Assembly: GCF_964204645.1 (NCBI RefSeq)
Contig: NC_134034.1
Span: forward strand, 3,504,072 to 3,568,071
Length of the DNA stretch: 64,000 nt
DNA from: Tubulanus polymorphus
Lineage: Eukaryota; Nemertea; Palaeonemertea; Tubulaniformes; Tubulanidae
Direction of reading: 5' to 3'
A program made the position numbers and the translations under genes. Positions 37,195 to 49,100 of the stretch are shown here, in pieces. The notes beneath the pieces are model-generated. The model ran no database searches. It was not told the origin of the DNA and worked only from the letters and a program-made list of their open reading frames with translations. Within the stretch, counting starts at the first letter, position 1, and every line of letters starts with the position of its first letter.

Positions 37195-37530
37195 CGTGGT
37201 TCAAGTGGTGGTAGGGGCGGCAGCGGTGGCGGTGGCAGCGGTGGTGGTTGGGATGATGGCAGCGGTGGTGGTGGGGTTGATGGTGATGGTTGCAGTGGTG
37301 GCAGTGGCGACGGCGGTCGTGGTCGTGTGGTTGCAGCGGCGGTTTTGGTAGATGCAGGAGTGGTGGTGGGGCAGCTGCGGTGGTGGTGGTGGTGGTGGTG
37401 GTTGCAGTGGTGGCAGTGGCGACGGCGGTGACGGTGGTTGTGAAGGCAGCGGTGGTTGTGGTGGTGGCGGCAGCGGTGGTGGTGGTCGTGGCAGCTATGA
37501 TGGCGGTGGGGGCGGTGGCTTCGGTGGTGC
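37195..37530. repeat. GGT/GGC-rich trinucleotide tract
   Basis: Long imprecise (GGT)n, (GGC)n and (GCA)n repeats. They open frames on both strands (poly-G/V/S and poly-T/A/H), which are products of the repeat. Confidence 0.93.
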
Positions 37531-38224
37531 TAAAGTCGTGTAAAGGTCCGATGCTACTGTTTAGGTTTGATACGTCACACGTTACAACAGCATGTCCCTC
37601 GACCAACCCTATTTCTATTTGATCTGGGCCCTTACCGTTAACGAAAAACCAATATATAATTTACAATACATGTTTAGTCCTTCTGGGCATTGTGGATAGC
37701 GTTTTCATGATTAGGTTTTCAAGTTTTCTAACTACGCCAAATCACGAATAACGCTTTCAATGATGGCGGAGTAGAATTTATTGTTTATCGCTAACGCGGC
37801 GGACAAGCTTAGGTGCGATCGATTAAGAGATCTTGCCCAAACCAGCCGATAATTCAATCAGGCGGATGACGCGTGGGTATAATCATTCGAACATTTCTAC
37901 GGTTTCTGATTAATCCTCGTCAAACAATACGCGCTCTAGATGACAGGTTTCTTATCGGTATCGCTTTCAAATTTAATATACCGATATCATAACGCGGCTC
38001 GGGTCATTTCTTCACAACAAACCTAAATTTCGAACTGAGTCTTTGAATGTGACGGTTTTCATTACGAGCGCTTGGCCCGTAGCGCGACTGATTTTACGAT
38101 TTGTCCGTTCTCGTTAGAATACGGGACTTATTGATACCACGCCTTTTCGAAACGGCGCTCGGAGGTCAAGACGTTGCTTCGTAACGGCAAATATATACAC
38201 GCGCAGTTAAAGGCTTGTTATGCT

Positions 38225-38335
38225 GGGCCCGGTTTTAGAGACTGGTATTAACTTTAAACCCGTGGGCTAACTCAATTCATTTTCAATTAAGGTAACCGTC
38301 GGGTTAAAAGTAATACCACTCTGTAAAACTGACCC
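38225..38335. mobile_element. CCCGGGGGCTAA hairpin MITE, diverged copy
   Basis: GGGCCCGGTTTTAGAGACTG at the left, a diverged inverse at the right; same family as 45190-45297. Confidence 0.8.
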
Positions 38336-38616
38336 CTGGAGTTCAATGCCCGGATATTATTCCAGGAAATTTCGGAAAAAGGAAGCCCGATAGATTCATT
38401 TCAGAGGCATCCTAAAACACAACCATGCAGTTTCAAAAACTACAGAAGGTCAATTTTTAAAATGTGAAAGTTTCAAAGAACCTGACTTTTTTGAAACAAC
38501 GTTTTTTTACATTTTGCGCCAAATAGGGAAAAACCGGCTATCCCAAATCATTCTTCCTAGAATTTCGAATGTTAAACTCTGGGCTTACTAAAAGAATACG
38601 TAGTATTTGACATCGT

Positions 38617-38931
38617 ACCCCGGCAGGGATTCGAACCTGATGGCATTGAGATACGGTACGAAACCCTGCCACACTAAACTGAGTGCGCAGCTTAGATGAC
38701 GTCATTATAAGGCAATCAGATATCCCGTTTCATTTCATCCCGGGTTTTCCCATTTATAGTTCTCCCGTGAAATTCTCCGCAGTGATTATACAAAATGCAA
38801 TCTGATTGGTGCCGCAAGTTTTCGTGCGGCAATGCTGCGCATGTACCTGCGCACTCGGTCTAGTGTGGCTGGGGTTCGTGCCTTGGCCGAGTGTAGCGAT
38901 GCCATCAGGTTCGAATCCCTGCCGAGGGAGG
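38617..38931. mobile_element. foldback element with tRNA-like inverted ends, copy 1
   Basis: The left arm, read inverted, and the right arm both contain a tRNA-like block of about 80 bp: GGTCTAGTGTGG (A-box-like) and GGTTCGAATCCCTGCC (B box). The arms face inward around a unique middle of about 150 bp. Copy 2, in the opposite orientation, is at 53874-54166; a half copy is at 1021-1165. The two full copies are collinear across the middle, so this is one element and not a chance pair of SINEs. Confidence 0.87.
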
Positions 38932-40004
38932 ATGAGTATTTGAGAGCATTGAATCCTATGTGAGAACCCTCGTTTCTCAAACGAAGACATGAAAAACATT
39001 TCAAGGCACAGCGCGCTATGAAGAGGTTGGCCCAGAATATTTTCCTGACACTTTTAGGGGGAGCGCGTAACCCGGTCCTAAATCCGCCCCGATTTAACAC
39101 TATTGATGGTCGTATTTGCTGATTGTTCGCGTTGGCCCAACTAGATAGTCGTCTAGTCGTTTCTTTCTTAGCTTCAGCTGAAGCCCACCACGTGTCGCTG
39201 ATGGTCGACTGAAGCGCGCGACGGTGTCTCGCTTTCACCATCAGTTAGAGTCCGCGGGTTGCAGCCTGATCTATGGTATCACTCATCGCCAGGTGACGAA
39301 ACAATCTAACAAACACAGGTGCGTAAATGATTATACTCTTCATCTTAATATTGTGTATCGCCATCGCGAAAGGGTTTCTGAAAGCTCCACAGGACCGAAT
39401 CTGAGGACCTGAATGTTTTAGCGCAAATTATCGAGAAAAAGTCATCCTGACATTCCCCATTAGACTGGAAGATATACCCCTTCTCCAGAATTGTGTCTTT
39501 CTTTTACGGAAAGTGCTCGTTTCCAATTTTTGTCCACGAAATCCCGTGCTTTTTTACTTAAAGCGCCTTTGATTAGATAAACAGGGCGAGATATTTCGGG
39601 TCTCTCGAAGTCTCTTAATTGGAGCCTTTCCGGGGGTTTTCGCCGATTTCAAGCTTATTTCGTTCAATATGTTGGAATCCATATCGAGGATTCAACACTT
39701 GCGATGTCACGTCTCAGGTTTACCAGTAAAACTCGGTTTTTAACACGCCTCTAAAACTAAAAACATCATTCGATATAAGAAATATTTGATGAAATTTCCG
39801 CGTGCAATTTTCTGTTGTGACAAAATTGTCCGTTTTAGACGAGTTTTGTGGACAAAATGTTCGTGAGCCAGGAATTATTTTTAACTTGAACCCCTCAAGG
39901 AGGGATTTTCTCACCGACACTTTTTATCATCTATATAAACGATTTTCCCTCGGAAACAATAAAAAAATTTTCCAGTTTCTAGACGCCATTTTGAGGCGGT
40001 CCCT

Positions 40005-41685
40005 CGAGGTCCCCATTGTTGCGATAATTTGCGCTCATCGTTAGGATATAAGTTTAGATTGAATATCAAATAGCTCTGTAGTCCCTTGCTCGATGAACTT
40101 AATCGATACACCATTTTAAAGGAAATGAAATGAAGATATTTGCCGGTGATTCTTGGATATTTTTAACGCAACGATTAAGCGCAGTGACAATGTGAAACCA
40201 AGGACCGCATATTTCAACCGCGCGTCAAAAAATTGCGATTTTTATAGATTTTGAAATATCTCAGTGGTTATTAAAGCTAGATTTCCCATTTTTACTGAGG
40301 CTATAGTCAAGAGCGTTATTTGCAGTTTGGGCCTACGTTAAAAATTTTAGATATCTCTCCAGACTACTGATCTGTAATCGATAGCATTTAAGATTTCAAA
40401 GGGGTCACCCACTACGCACCGCTATTTCACTGAACATTGAGATTTGGGAAAAGAAAATGCCAAAAATACAATTTCATGCTGGTTTAATTATCAATATTAA
40501 TTCTTAAGGTTATACGTTACCTTTACTTTCGTATGGTTGAAAATGGACTTAGAGGAGTACGAGTTTTGAAGCGTCGGGAAATTAAAGGATTTCTTGAAAC
40601 AAAGGAGACTTTCTGTGCTGATTGCAAAGGTGACCTAGTTGAGAGCCTATCTTTGCGTTTGAATAGAATGTACCGATCATGGTTGGAGACTATCGAACAA
40701 AATCAAGGTTTTGATATGTTTTTGAATATGTGGCTCAGTTGAATGCTGCAAAAAGGACGTTGACCCTCTAAAACAGAATATTAAATGGGGGACAGATATG
40801 ATATTCATGATATTGGAATTTGATATCAGTAAGGTTTTCTGTCATGTTTTCTAGCAAGAAGGTCGATATTCAGTAAATTCGTCGTTTGATCCAATAATGA
40901 GGGATTACGATATAGACTTATGTTTTAAACACGTCATAAGCGTTTAAATTGATGGCCACCGTTTAACCATGGGCTCCAAAACGTTTTAGAGTCCACGATT
41001 TCACCGAACACAAAATCGGCGCCAGTCTGGACGGACTGCATACGACAATTCACAAACTGCGCCGTTCAAACTTCAATAGCGGGAAAAACCGGATCCCGAA
41101 AGCAAGCTTTAACGAATGCTCCCGCCAAATATTGTACAGACAAGATAGGGAGTATAATCTCAAAATATTCCCATGGAATATGTGAAGAAATTAATTGTCA
41201 TTTAAAGATTTTTATGTCACAAATCTCAACGTTCAGTGAAGGCGTTGCGCAGTGGGAGACCCCTTTGGCGCGTAATCTCAAACTCTAGCGGTTATACATC
41301 AGTCGTTAGGAAAGATACCTAAAAAAAATCGAGGTAGGCTAAAACTGCAAATAATGCTCTTTAATATCAGTAAAGATGGGAAATCTAGCTTTAATAACCA
41401 CTTAGATATTTCAAAATTAATAAAAAATCACGCAGTAAAGGACGAGCGGTTGAAATATGCGGTCCTTGGTTTCACATCGTCACTGCTCTTAATTGTTGCG
41501 GTCAAAAAAATCCAAGAATCACCGGCAAATATCTGCATTTCATTTCCTTTGAAATGGTGTATTAATCAACTTAATCAAGCAAGGGACTGAAGAGTTGTTT
41601 GATATTCAATCAAAAACTTATTTTACGTGTGCGTTGGGCTTTAAAAATGAGCGTAAATTATCGCAACAGTGGGGACCTCGTTATT
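40005..41685. mobile_element. long inverted repeat, arms ~460 bp
   Basis: About 40005-40470 is repeated inverted at about 41220-41685 (shared, read on the plus strand of the left arm: ATATTTGCCGGTGATTCTTG, CCAAGGACCGCATATTTCAA, GGTTATTAAAGCTAGATTTC). The spacer of about 750 bp has no convincing ORF. Arm divergence is moderate. Confidence 0.87.
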
Positions 41686-41768
41686 ATGGTTTTGTCGCCC
41701 GCAACAATTCATTTTTTGGTTTCTTGTTTGGTTTCGCCTGGAGTGAGTGGTTTCATGTTTGGTTTCGC

Positions 41769-42064
41769 GCCGAAAACCCGATCTCAGTACGGCTCGGAGC
41801 TGGCCGCGTATTTAGTGTAGTGTGTATTTTACTACGGGGTTGTAAATACGCGGCTAGCTAAGCGCCGAATCTGCGTTCACACTACAGAAAATAAGCGGCC
41901 AGCTCAGTGCCGTACTGAGATCGGGTTTTCGGCGCGGAATCGCTTTCCGCGCTTAATAAGCCGCGTATTTCAGTACGGAACCGAATAAGCCGCGAATAGG
42001 CCTCGAATAATTTCCAAGTGTGAACGCTTAGTACCGTACTGAAATCCTGGTGTGAACGCAGCTT
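41769..42064. mobile_element. GTGTGAACGC-ended MITE and adjoining inverted repeat
   Basis: CTGCGTTCACAC at 41871 and GTGTGAACGCAG at 42050 are inverted ends. Beyond the left end, 41769-41825 is an inverse of 41883-41938 (shared GAAAACCCGATCTCAGTACG). The family may be related to 59128-59567. Confidence 0.75.
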
Positions 42065-42611
42065 TAATAAGAAATTCACTGTTACCCGCGGGGTTTAATT
42101 ACGTGTCGCAATTGATAATAGGTTAGCACCGCGAGCAACACCTGATTCACGTAGTTAATCAGAAGTGATAGGGCGTGTTTGACCACGACAGTTTTGTGAT
42201 TTCACTCGCAACATTCTAAATGTATTGATTTCCGTGCGACGTGTGATTACGTACAATCAGAAATTAATTTAGGTGATCGGATTCAGAAGTAAAATTTCCC
42301 AGAACTGCGTCATATCTCTCACGGGAACTCCGTTAATTTATTTCGGAGCAGCCAAGGTTCGAACCCTTGTTTCGGGACGAAAATGCTTGAATTGCCGGGG
42401 CCCCAGTTTTAACTTAAACCAAAAACTTAATTTTTCATATGAAGATCCGACATGCCAGTTCTCCCACCAGATGGCGGCACTAAATTTCCTAACATTGATT
42501 AAAAACGGTACTCGATCAGAATCAGCTTAGCTGAGTTTTACCTTCCTAAATCTTTGACGTAAATCGGAAGTAGGATTTCGCTTCGTACGACCATTACAGT
42601 TATAGACAATA

Positions 42612-42666
42612 CTGTCCTACTGCACACTAGCGCACCTGGTGGGCCCTCACATACCACAGTAGCGTT
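42612..42666 (-). repeat. single partial 77-bp unit, minus strand
   Basis: GTCCTACTGCACACTAGCGC and CACCTGGTGG are the inverse of the unit's core. It lies about 290 bp upstream of the bursicon start. Confidence 0.75.
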
Positions 42667-42730
42667 GCCGAGTGCCCGTTGAGTAAAATGCCTTGCAAAG
42701 ATTTCAAAACAAGATGCCGCAAAAGTAATC

Positions 42731-42835
42731 AGGACCCGGCTCCACGCAGCTGTGAGTTTGGAGTTAGAGTCAGTTCATTTTCGATGAATTAACTCATTAA
42801 ACAAATCTTAACTCTGAACCGTGGAACCGAATCCA
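42731..42835. mobile_element. second copy of the CCACAGTT hairpin MITE
   Basis: AGGACCCGGCTCCACGCAGC at the left and CCGTGGAACCGAATCC at the right, with inner inverted TTAACTC words; about 105 bp. Confidence 0.75.
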
Positions 42836-42950
42836 AACGTATATAAGAGTTGATGTTCGCGATGAGGGGGAAACTAGGGAGAACTAAGGGAGCAATGTCG
42901 TCGAAGAAGGCTTAATGAATGTTGTTCAAATTATTTTCTATTAAAACAGT

Positions 42951-44138
42951 ATGAACGAATCAAATATAATGGTTGCCAAAACGTTTCTATGTTCGGTACT
43001 ACTGTTACTGGTCATTACGTTACCGAGTGACTGTACGCCAGAAGGTATGGGCCTGTGTGAAACATTACAGACCGACATGGTGATTCCAAAAGAGAAAACC
43101 TACGAATACAACGGCAGAACGATAAGACTGATGTGCATGGGAAAAGTGAGAGTTAATAAATGTGAAGGGCTGTGCGTATCGCAAGTATGGCCCAGTGTAA
43201 AGCATTATCCAGGCTTCAAGAAGGTAGGATTTCAGATGGTTCCGCGATTTGTTCGAGTTTCATTTGACTCTGGATCCAATTCTATAGTTTTAAGGGTTTC
43301 ATATGGATTTGATTTTTTTCTGGATCCAGGTCCACAGTGGTATGGGATTCATTTTCAACTTCGGGCCCAGTTGGTTTAGTTTAACTCTTGGTTGAGTTCC
43401 GCAGTTCTGCGAGTTTGATTTTTCTCCAAACCCAGTCGCCACAGTTGTGTGGGTTTAGTACGACTTGTTCCAGTACCAGAGTTGTGTGGATTTGATTGTA
43501 CCCGGGATCCAGTTCCACAGTTGTGTAATAATAATAATCATGGTAATGATAATGATAATAATATATTTTCTCATAAAGCGCATAAAATCTTAACTACCGC
43601 GCTTCACATTCTAAAACTACATTATAAAAGTACAAGTTAAAAAAACACTCATATAAAAAGAAAAGTTTCAATCTGGATTTGAGGGCTGAGACGGGATGGA
43701 GACTCTATTATGCTACGAGGTAGACCATTCCAAAGATTAGGAGCTGAATATTGAAATGACCTCTTTCCAATAACCTTTTTGGCATAGGTTGAACTGAAAT
43801 TGGGGAATCATTGCCAGAACGAAGTGTACAAGGTGGAACATGGGTATGTGGGTTCAGCCTGGCTCTGGGTCCTTTTCCACAGGTTATAATTTGTTTAATT
43901 GGATTAGTTTGTCAATAAAATTGAACATGACTTTAAAAAAAACGTAAGTTGGGAAACTGTAGATTTATTTTGTTCGTTTGTTTTGCAGGATTGCCGATGT
44001 TGTCGAGAAGGTCGCCTGAAGTCACGTATGATAACGCTCGACGAATGTTACAACGGAAGTAAACAGGTGCCCGGACAAACCGTCACATTCTTCATACAGG
44101 AACCGATCGAATGCGCATGTCTGAGTTGTACGGTATGA
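42951..44138 (+). CDS. pburs: bursicon subunit beta (partner of bursicon)
   Basis: Secreted cystine-knot hormone subunit. In arthropods it pairs with bursicon alpha to activate the LGR2/rickets receptor in cuticle tanning and wing expansion, and beta homodimers act in immunity; the role outside arthropods is less clear. Two exons: 42951-43223 (then GTAGGA) and 43989-44138 (after TTTTGCAG), phase 0, 140 residues. Residues 8-27 form a signal peptide; a second in-frame ATG at 42969 would serve equally. The mature part has 11 cysteines (C36, 62, 71, 75, 93, 95, 96, 111, 133, 135, 138), the bursicon count. Diagnostic stretches are VNKCEGLC, CRCCRE, ITLDECY and EPIECACLSC. N112 is a glycosylation sequon. 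No bursicon alpha was found in this window. TAAAACAG just before the first ATG may be a splice acceptor of a 5' UTR exon. Confidence 0.93.
43240..43660 (+). repeat. diverged CCACAGTTGTG repeats and ATA tail (bursicon intron)
   Basis: Repeated phrases GGATCCAGTTCCACAGTTG, GGGTTT and GATTTGAT at irregular 40-60 bp spacing. These are the inverse of the array at 61960-62430. They are followed by ATA/ATG repeats and a CATAAAGCGC tail of SINE type. Confidence 0.75.
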
Positions 44139-44208
44139 TCACACGTGACTAATAATGAATTTGTCCACGAACGTAGAACTAAATGGAAGCTATATTGATT
44201 TTTCGATG

Positions 44209-44214
44209 AATAAA
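44209..44214 (+). promoter_or_regulatory. poly(A) signal of bursicon beta
   Basis: AATAAA 71 bp after the stop codon, the nearest and well-placed signal. Confidence 0.65.
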
Positions 44215-45189
44215 TCTATACACACGCAGTTTTGTCCGTTAATTCGTCTTGAGAGTTTTTCTTTGACGCTATCCAAAACGATCTGAACTTTTTTCACCTT
44301 CAACCAACTAGGGTGATCATGTTTAAAGTTGATTTCCCCTTCGCCCATTGACCGCCAAGGCATCGGTTTCTCGTTCGCGAGAGGCGTGAGTGTCCGGAGA
44401 CCAACCTAAAAATTACCGAACTATTCAAGTTATTTCTTTCTGGGTCGTATCATTTCCCATTACCTTCACTCCAGGAACACAATTGCGTATTGCAAACCGA
44501 ATTTGGATATTGTGCATTCATTGAATATTCTTCTCAACTCCACCTTAGCTTAGGTACTTAGCAGGAATATGTAGAAATCCGTCTAGTCAGTCCGTGCATT
44601 TGACCGCGCATCGTACTAGATTAACCCTGAAAATCATATTATCAAAAATCTCATGTCCGAAAAAGTACGTAATTTACAAAGACGTGTAGAATTTGAAATG
44701 AATTGTTTTCAAAGCCTTCTTTTGCAATACGATCTTTTATTGACGTATTTTTTTCTCTGTAAATTCTTGGCGTACTCTTTCTTTCTTGGGCGCTAACGCT
44801 CAGCGGGCTTTGTTCGAACCGATAGATTGTATTTTCGTGTATTTTTTTTTCAAATACCTAACTTTTCTATACAAGTAAACAGAATAGAATTGAACCAGAA
44901 ACCCTGCTGCTGCGTTGCGTATTGACGAGGATCGACTTATCAAAAACGACAAGACCAATCAGCTAAAGGGATGAAGCCTGCCGCAGGAAATCGCTTGTGA
45001 ACACCAGGCTTAAGACTTTTATTCTATATTCTCAATTTCATTAGAATCTGGAATCGGTTCCACTTTCGCCAAGTACGACACCCAAAATCCTATCCAAGTT
45101 TTTTCGATGACACCAAAAAGAATGAATAATTTAATTGCATCTTTTTTCGACAATTCCAAGCTGTCGATTTATACCTATATATACACCAA
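44215..45189. other. intergenic, nothing recognised
   Basis: AT-rich DNA without an ORF, a strong repeat or an exon-like stretch that I can support. Confidence 0.5.
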
Positions 45190-45297
45190 GGCCAGTTTTA
45201 TTGACTGGTATTAACTTTAACCCGGGGGCTAACTTAATTCATTTTCAATTGAGTTAGCCCCCGGGTAAAAGATAATACCAGTCTATAAAACCGGGCC
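45190..45297. mobile_element. CCCGGGGGCTAA hairpin MITE, near-perfect palindrome
   Basis: A palindrome of about 108 bp: GACTGGTATTAACTTTAACC...GGGGGCTAAC on the left and its near-exact inverse on the right, with an 8-10 nt loop. Diverged relatives are at 38225-38335 and 20124-20215. Confidence 0.92.
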
Positions 45298-45888
45298 CAA
45301 GAGGACAAGTTACGGTGAACAGCCGCGCCGATACGTCGCCTTCTAAGCGTTCAACTGTATCCTTTTAAATTTTTTTTTGTTTTGTTAAATCCAAATGCTA
45401 GAACTCAAAAGCTGTTTAAGTTCTTACTCTTGAATAACTTATCAAGATTTGTAACAGAAAACCGTCGCGCGGTTTTGAGGAATATTTTGACGGCTCGAAA
45501 TCTTACCGAGGGTGTGTGTCGAATAACATAATCTTAAATTCGGAAATACGACTTGAGGGCTCAATCTCTGAATTTAAACGCATCATTAGAGCGTGGATCC
45601 GTGGAAGTTAGCAATATTAGGGTCACGCGCTAAAAAAAATGTATTTTCCTTCGTTAAAATCAGATTTGAATGAACCTTACGATACCGCGCTGTTATACGG
45701 TACAGCTTAGAATTAACTTAAGGTATAAATTGCGCGCGCGTCGTTAGCGTGTTGACGCGTCGCATTTTCGTTGATCGTTCCAATAATGAAACGCGTCGTA
45801 TAGACTGGTTACCGCTCTCTATCAGCAATTAGCATATTGAATGGGACAGGCAACCAGTCTACGCGTCGTACACGCGAGATTGTATGGA

Positions 45889-46180
45889 ACGCCATCCTAG
45901 CAAAAACTCTACATCGCATTTTAACAACGTACTCGCAATCTTACAACATCTTATATCGTACACCAGGTGGCGCTGGGGTTTGATAGTATGCCTATAGAAA
46001 TTCACACACATAAAACTACTATGAAAAATAATTCACTCCAGCGCCACCTGGTGTACGATGACGAGGGCATACTGTTAGAAATTCAACGCTGGTTGCAAGG
46101 TTGCGAGTTGGTTGTAAGATTGCGAGTGGGTTGTTAAAATGCGATGCAGAGTAATTTTTGCTAGGATGGCGTTCCATAGA
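45889..46180. mobile_element. long hairpin element, arms ~110-150 bp
   Basis: TATGGAACGCCATCCTAGCA at the left is inverted at the right end (46150-46180), and TACACCAGGTGGCGCTGG is inverted near the centre. The right arm is longer by an insertion of CGCAAC-rich repeats. Confidence 0.9.
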
Positions 46181-49100
46181 TTGGAACAAGTTCATCGGAT
46201 ACATCGATTTGCGGTACACGCGTTTAGTATATTTCCAAAACGCCAGCAATCAATTTCCGTTTTGCAAACGAAACTGAAAATCAACGTTAACAATATTAGG
46301 TCAATTCTAAACTGTACCGTAACTTATGCGAAAACAAATGATTGTCTGAGGAGGTCGATATTTCTCGGACAAAATTTTCGAGCAAGCCTAACCAGAAGCT
46401 ACGTATACGTATATCCCTGATATGATCGAGCGCCGAGTTGCAGTTCGTGACCACCACCTGAAATGATGGAAATTAACGATACAAGTTACAAGTTACGAGT
46501 GAGTTTATTCATCGTAATCAAATGACACGATCGTCAACGAACACTGAAACGGTAGAAAAAGAAAACAATATATATACAATGTACATATATACAATACCAG
46601 AATTATACAAATATATACAAGAAAAAGTGCACGAGACAATTACCGTACTGCACAAACATAACTTCGAGCATCAAATTAAATATGATATTCTTATCCCGAT
46701 TGGATATAGTTGCCCAAATTTACCAATTCCGATTAACAACCTATATCATTAAGAATTCTATTTATATCATTTACACAAACATTAACCGGAATTAAATTTC
46801 TTCCTGAGATTGCTGAATTTGCTACACGTTAAGATGAAGTGCAGCTCATCTTCGACACAGTTACACGTATATCACAAAGCCTGTTTTCTCCTACCCAATC
46901 CCTTTCTATCATCAGTCGGTGAGATGAGGTACGGAGTTTGGCAATTGCACTTCTAATACTAAAATTCTTTACAATCGATAAATAGTTTACTAGCTGGTAA
47001 GACTGTTACAAGACATCGGCAAGGCGAACAACACGGCGAATTAAGAGTACCGGCGAACCTATAGCCTTCCCAATGAGATTCAACGCCTAATTCTGGATAG
47101 ACCTTCCTTGTTCGTCAATCCACAAATTTTACACTCGTCCTCAAATCTTTTCGGGTGTATTTCTATCTCGAGATTTCCCGCGTAAACCCAACGTAGCTGC
47201 AAGGGAATCCCCGTCGTCAGGCTCGCCCGCTACTGACCTATAAATCAGTGCACAGCCCTTCCTTTTCTCTTCGATCCCGCCTCTCTATTTCCCAGATCAG
47301 TCTCGCGCTGCAACTCCTTCATCGCCTGATTGAAATTGAAATCTGTTTTCACTGCCATTATTTTTGACGTTATTTCGAAATTAAGTTAAGGAAGTTAAGG
47401 GGCTACACGGAGAGACCGGAAAGCCTCATATAAGCTGGAATCAGACGGAATAACAAGCAGCACTGTATACTTCCGTCGTTATTTTCCCCCCGTGCCTTTT
47501 TTTTCTAAACGACAATTTTTCTCTAAGACCTCACTCTAGTGTCTGGAGATTACATTAAATGCATCGACATTTCACAAAGTTTCCCAGACACCGATTTCCC
47601 TTCGCGGCGAAGGCCGTCGCTCTAAATACTTGACTTTTCCAACCGTATACGTGACTTTCATCCTCCAGTTTTTGGTGTTCCAGTCAAAGTCTACCCTGAA
47701 TCTACCGCTGTTTCAAAGTCCTGTTACGTTCAGTTTTTAGAATTGAACAAGCGATTACCAGAGACTATAACTGCGCGGACACCGACGTAGATATATCGCT
47801 GTTAGCGGTTTGCGGTTTGGATGAACGGGTAGCAAATTCTGCTTAGCGATTAAAACTCCATAAAACTCGTTTCCACATCCAGAAGCAATCCTCAGAGTTC
47901 TATGTGAACTCCCGCACGTTCACGGCTACATTTAATGGCTGCGATACGCTGAAGTTTCGTTAGCAGTCGTGCGGTGACTATAACTTTCGGTATCCAGCGC
48001 GGTCCCAAGGCTGCGTGGGTTTACGCGGATATTAAACAGCCTAATCTCGCATCTCTAATTAATCGAAGGTCTTGCGCTAATCTGTTTAAATTCGACAGGG
48101 AAATCTTGCATTCGTTTAATGTTTGTAGTTATTGCCGTCGAGTTTGTAAACACTGAACTTGACGTATCCGCTACGTGTATTGAACCAGCTCCATTTCCGA
48201 GTACATATACGGATAAATTTGAACTTTTTAAACTTAGAATAGGAATGGTTTCCCCCTTGATCGAATAGTTGACTGATTGATCAGTTGATTTCTACCTAAA
48301 ACCTGAAACCCAACAAACATGCCGGGAGCGAAAAGTATGTTTGATTTTGAAGTCGGTAATCGCAGTACGGACAGATATATAGTTGGATTTTCGGTGGATT
48401 CTACGTGATTTTATGTTAAAATCGATCGTACATTATTGAACATTTTCAACATCAGTACCGATATTAATTGGTCACTTCGACAATATTGCCCCACCGCAAG
48501 AATTACAAGAATTACAGATAGCATGATATGATTTCGTGGGGGATTTTTGAAGAGGAAACCATCAGTTTCGACAAAGGAGAATTTTCCTTAGAAAATTTTG
48601 AAATCGGTTCTCCAATGTCGTCTATTTGATGGCTGTCATGAAGGAATGATATTTCTTTATAAAATGAAAGAAAGAATTCCTAACAATTTTGAGGTCAGCT
48701 CAAAAATTTTAGGGGGACTAGCCCACTTGCCCCCTTGGATCCGATGGAGGTCCAATTTAAATAATGGCTTTTCTAGGCACAATTCCCTTCTTTCTAAGTA
48801 TATTATTTCATGCCTTGCCAAACACTAATTATTCACTCACTCACCAATTTACTCAATTAACCTGTCCTCCTTTGTATATATACCCCTGTTTTTAGTCTAT
48901 ATCTCACACATGACGATGATCTCTAGTGTGAGAGCGAAACGTCGTGTTCTTATATTTTAGATCGTTTCAATAAATAAATTCTCGATTTTAGATTTCTTAT
49001 AATTTTTAAATAGTAGGTTTTTATCTTATCAAAACAAACAGATAATGACTGAACAGAGCCAATATGGCAACGACCGAGCTGACTTTTGCGGCCGACGGAG

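Noticed and set aside
37178-37622. Open frames of 142, 110 and 63 codons in a GGT-rich stretch
   Set aside because: They translate to runs of T/A/H, V and G/S only, in three frames and both strands, as expected from trinucleotide repeats.
38786-39241. 151-codon minus-strand frame
   Set aside because: It runs through the tRNA-like foldback element and has no conserved-looking segment.
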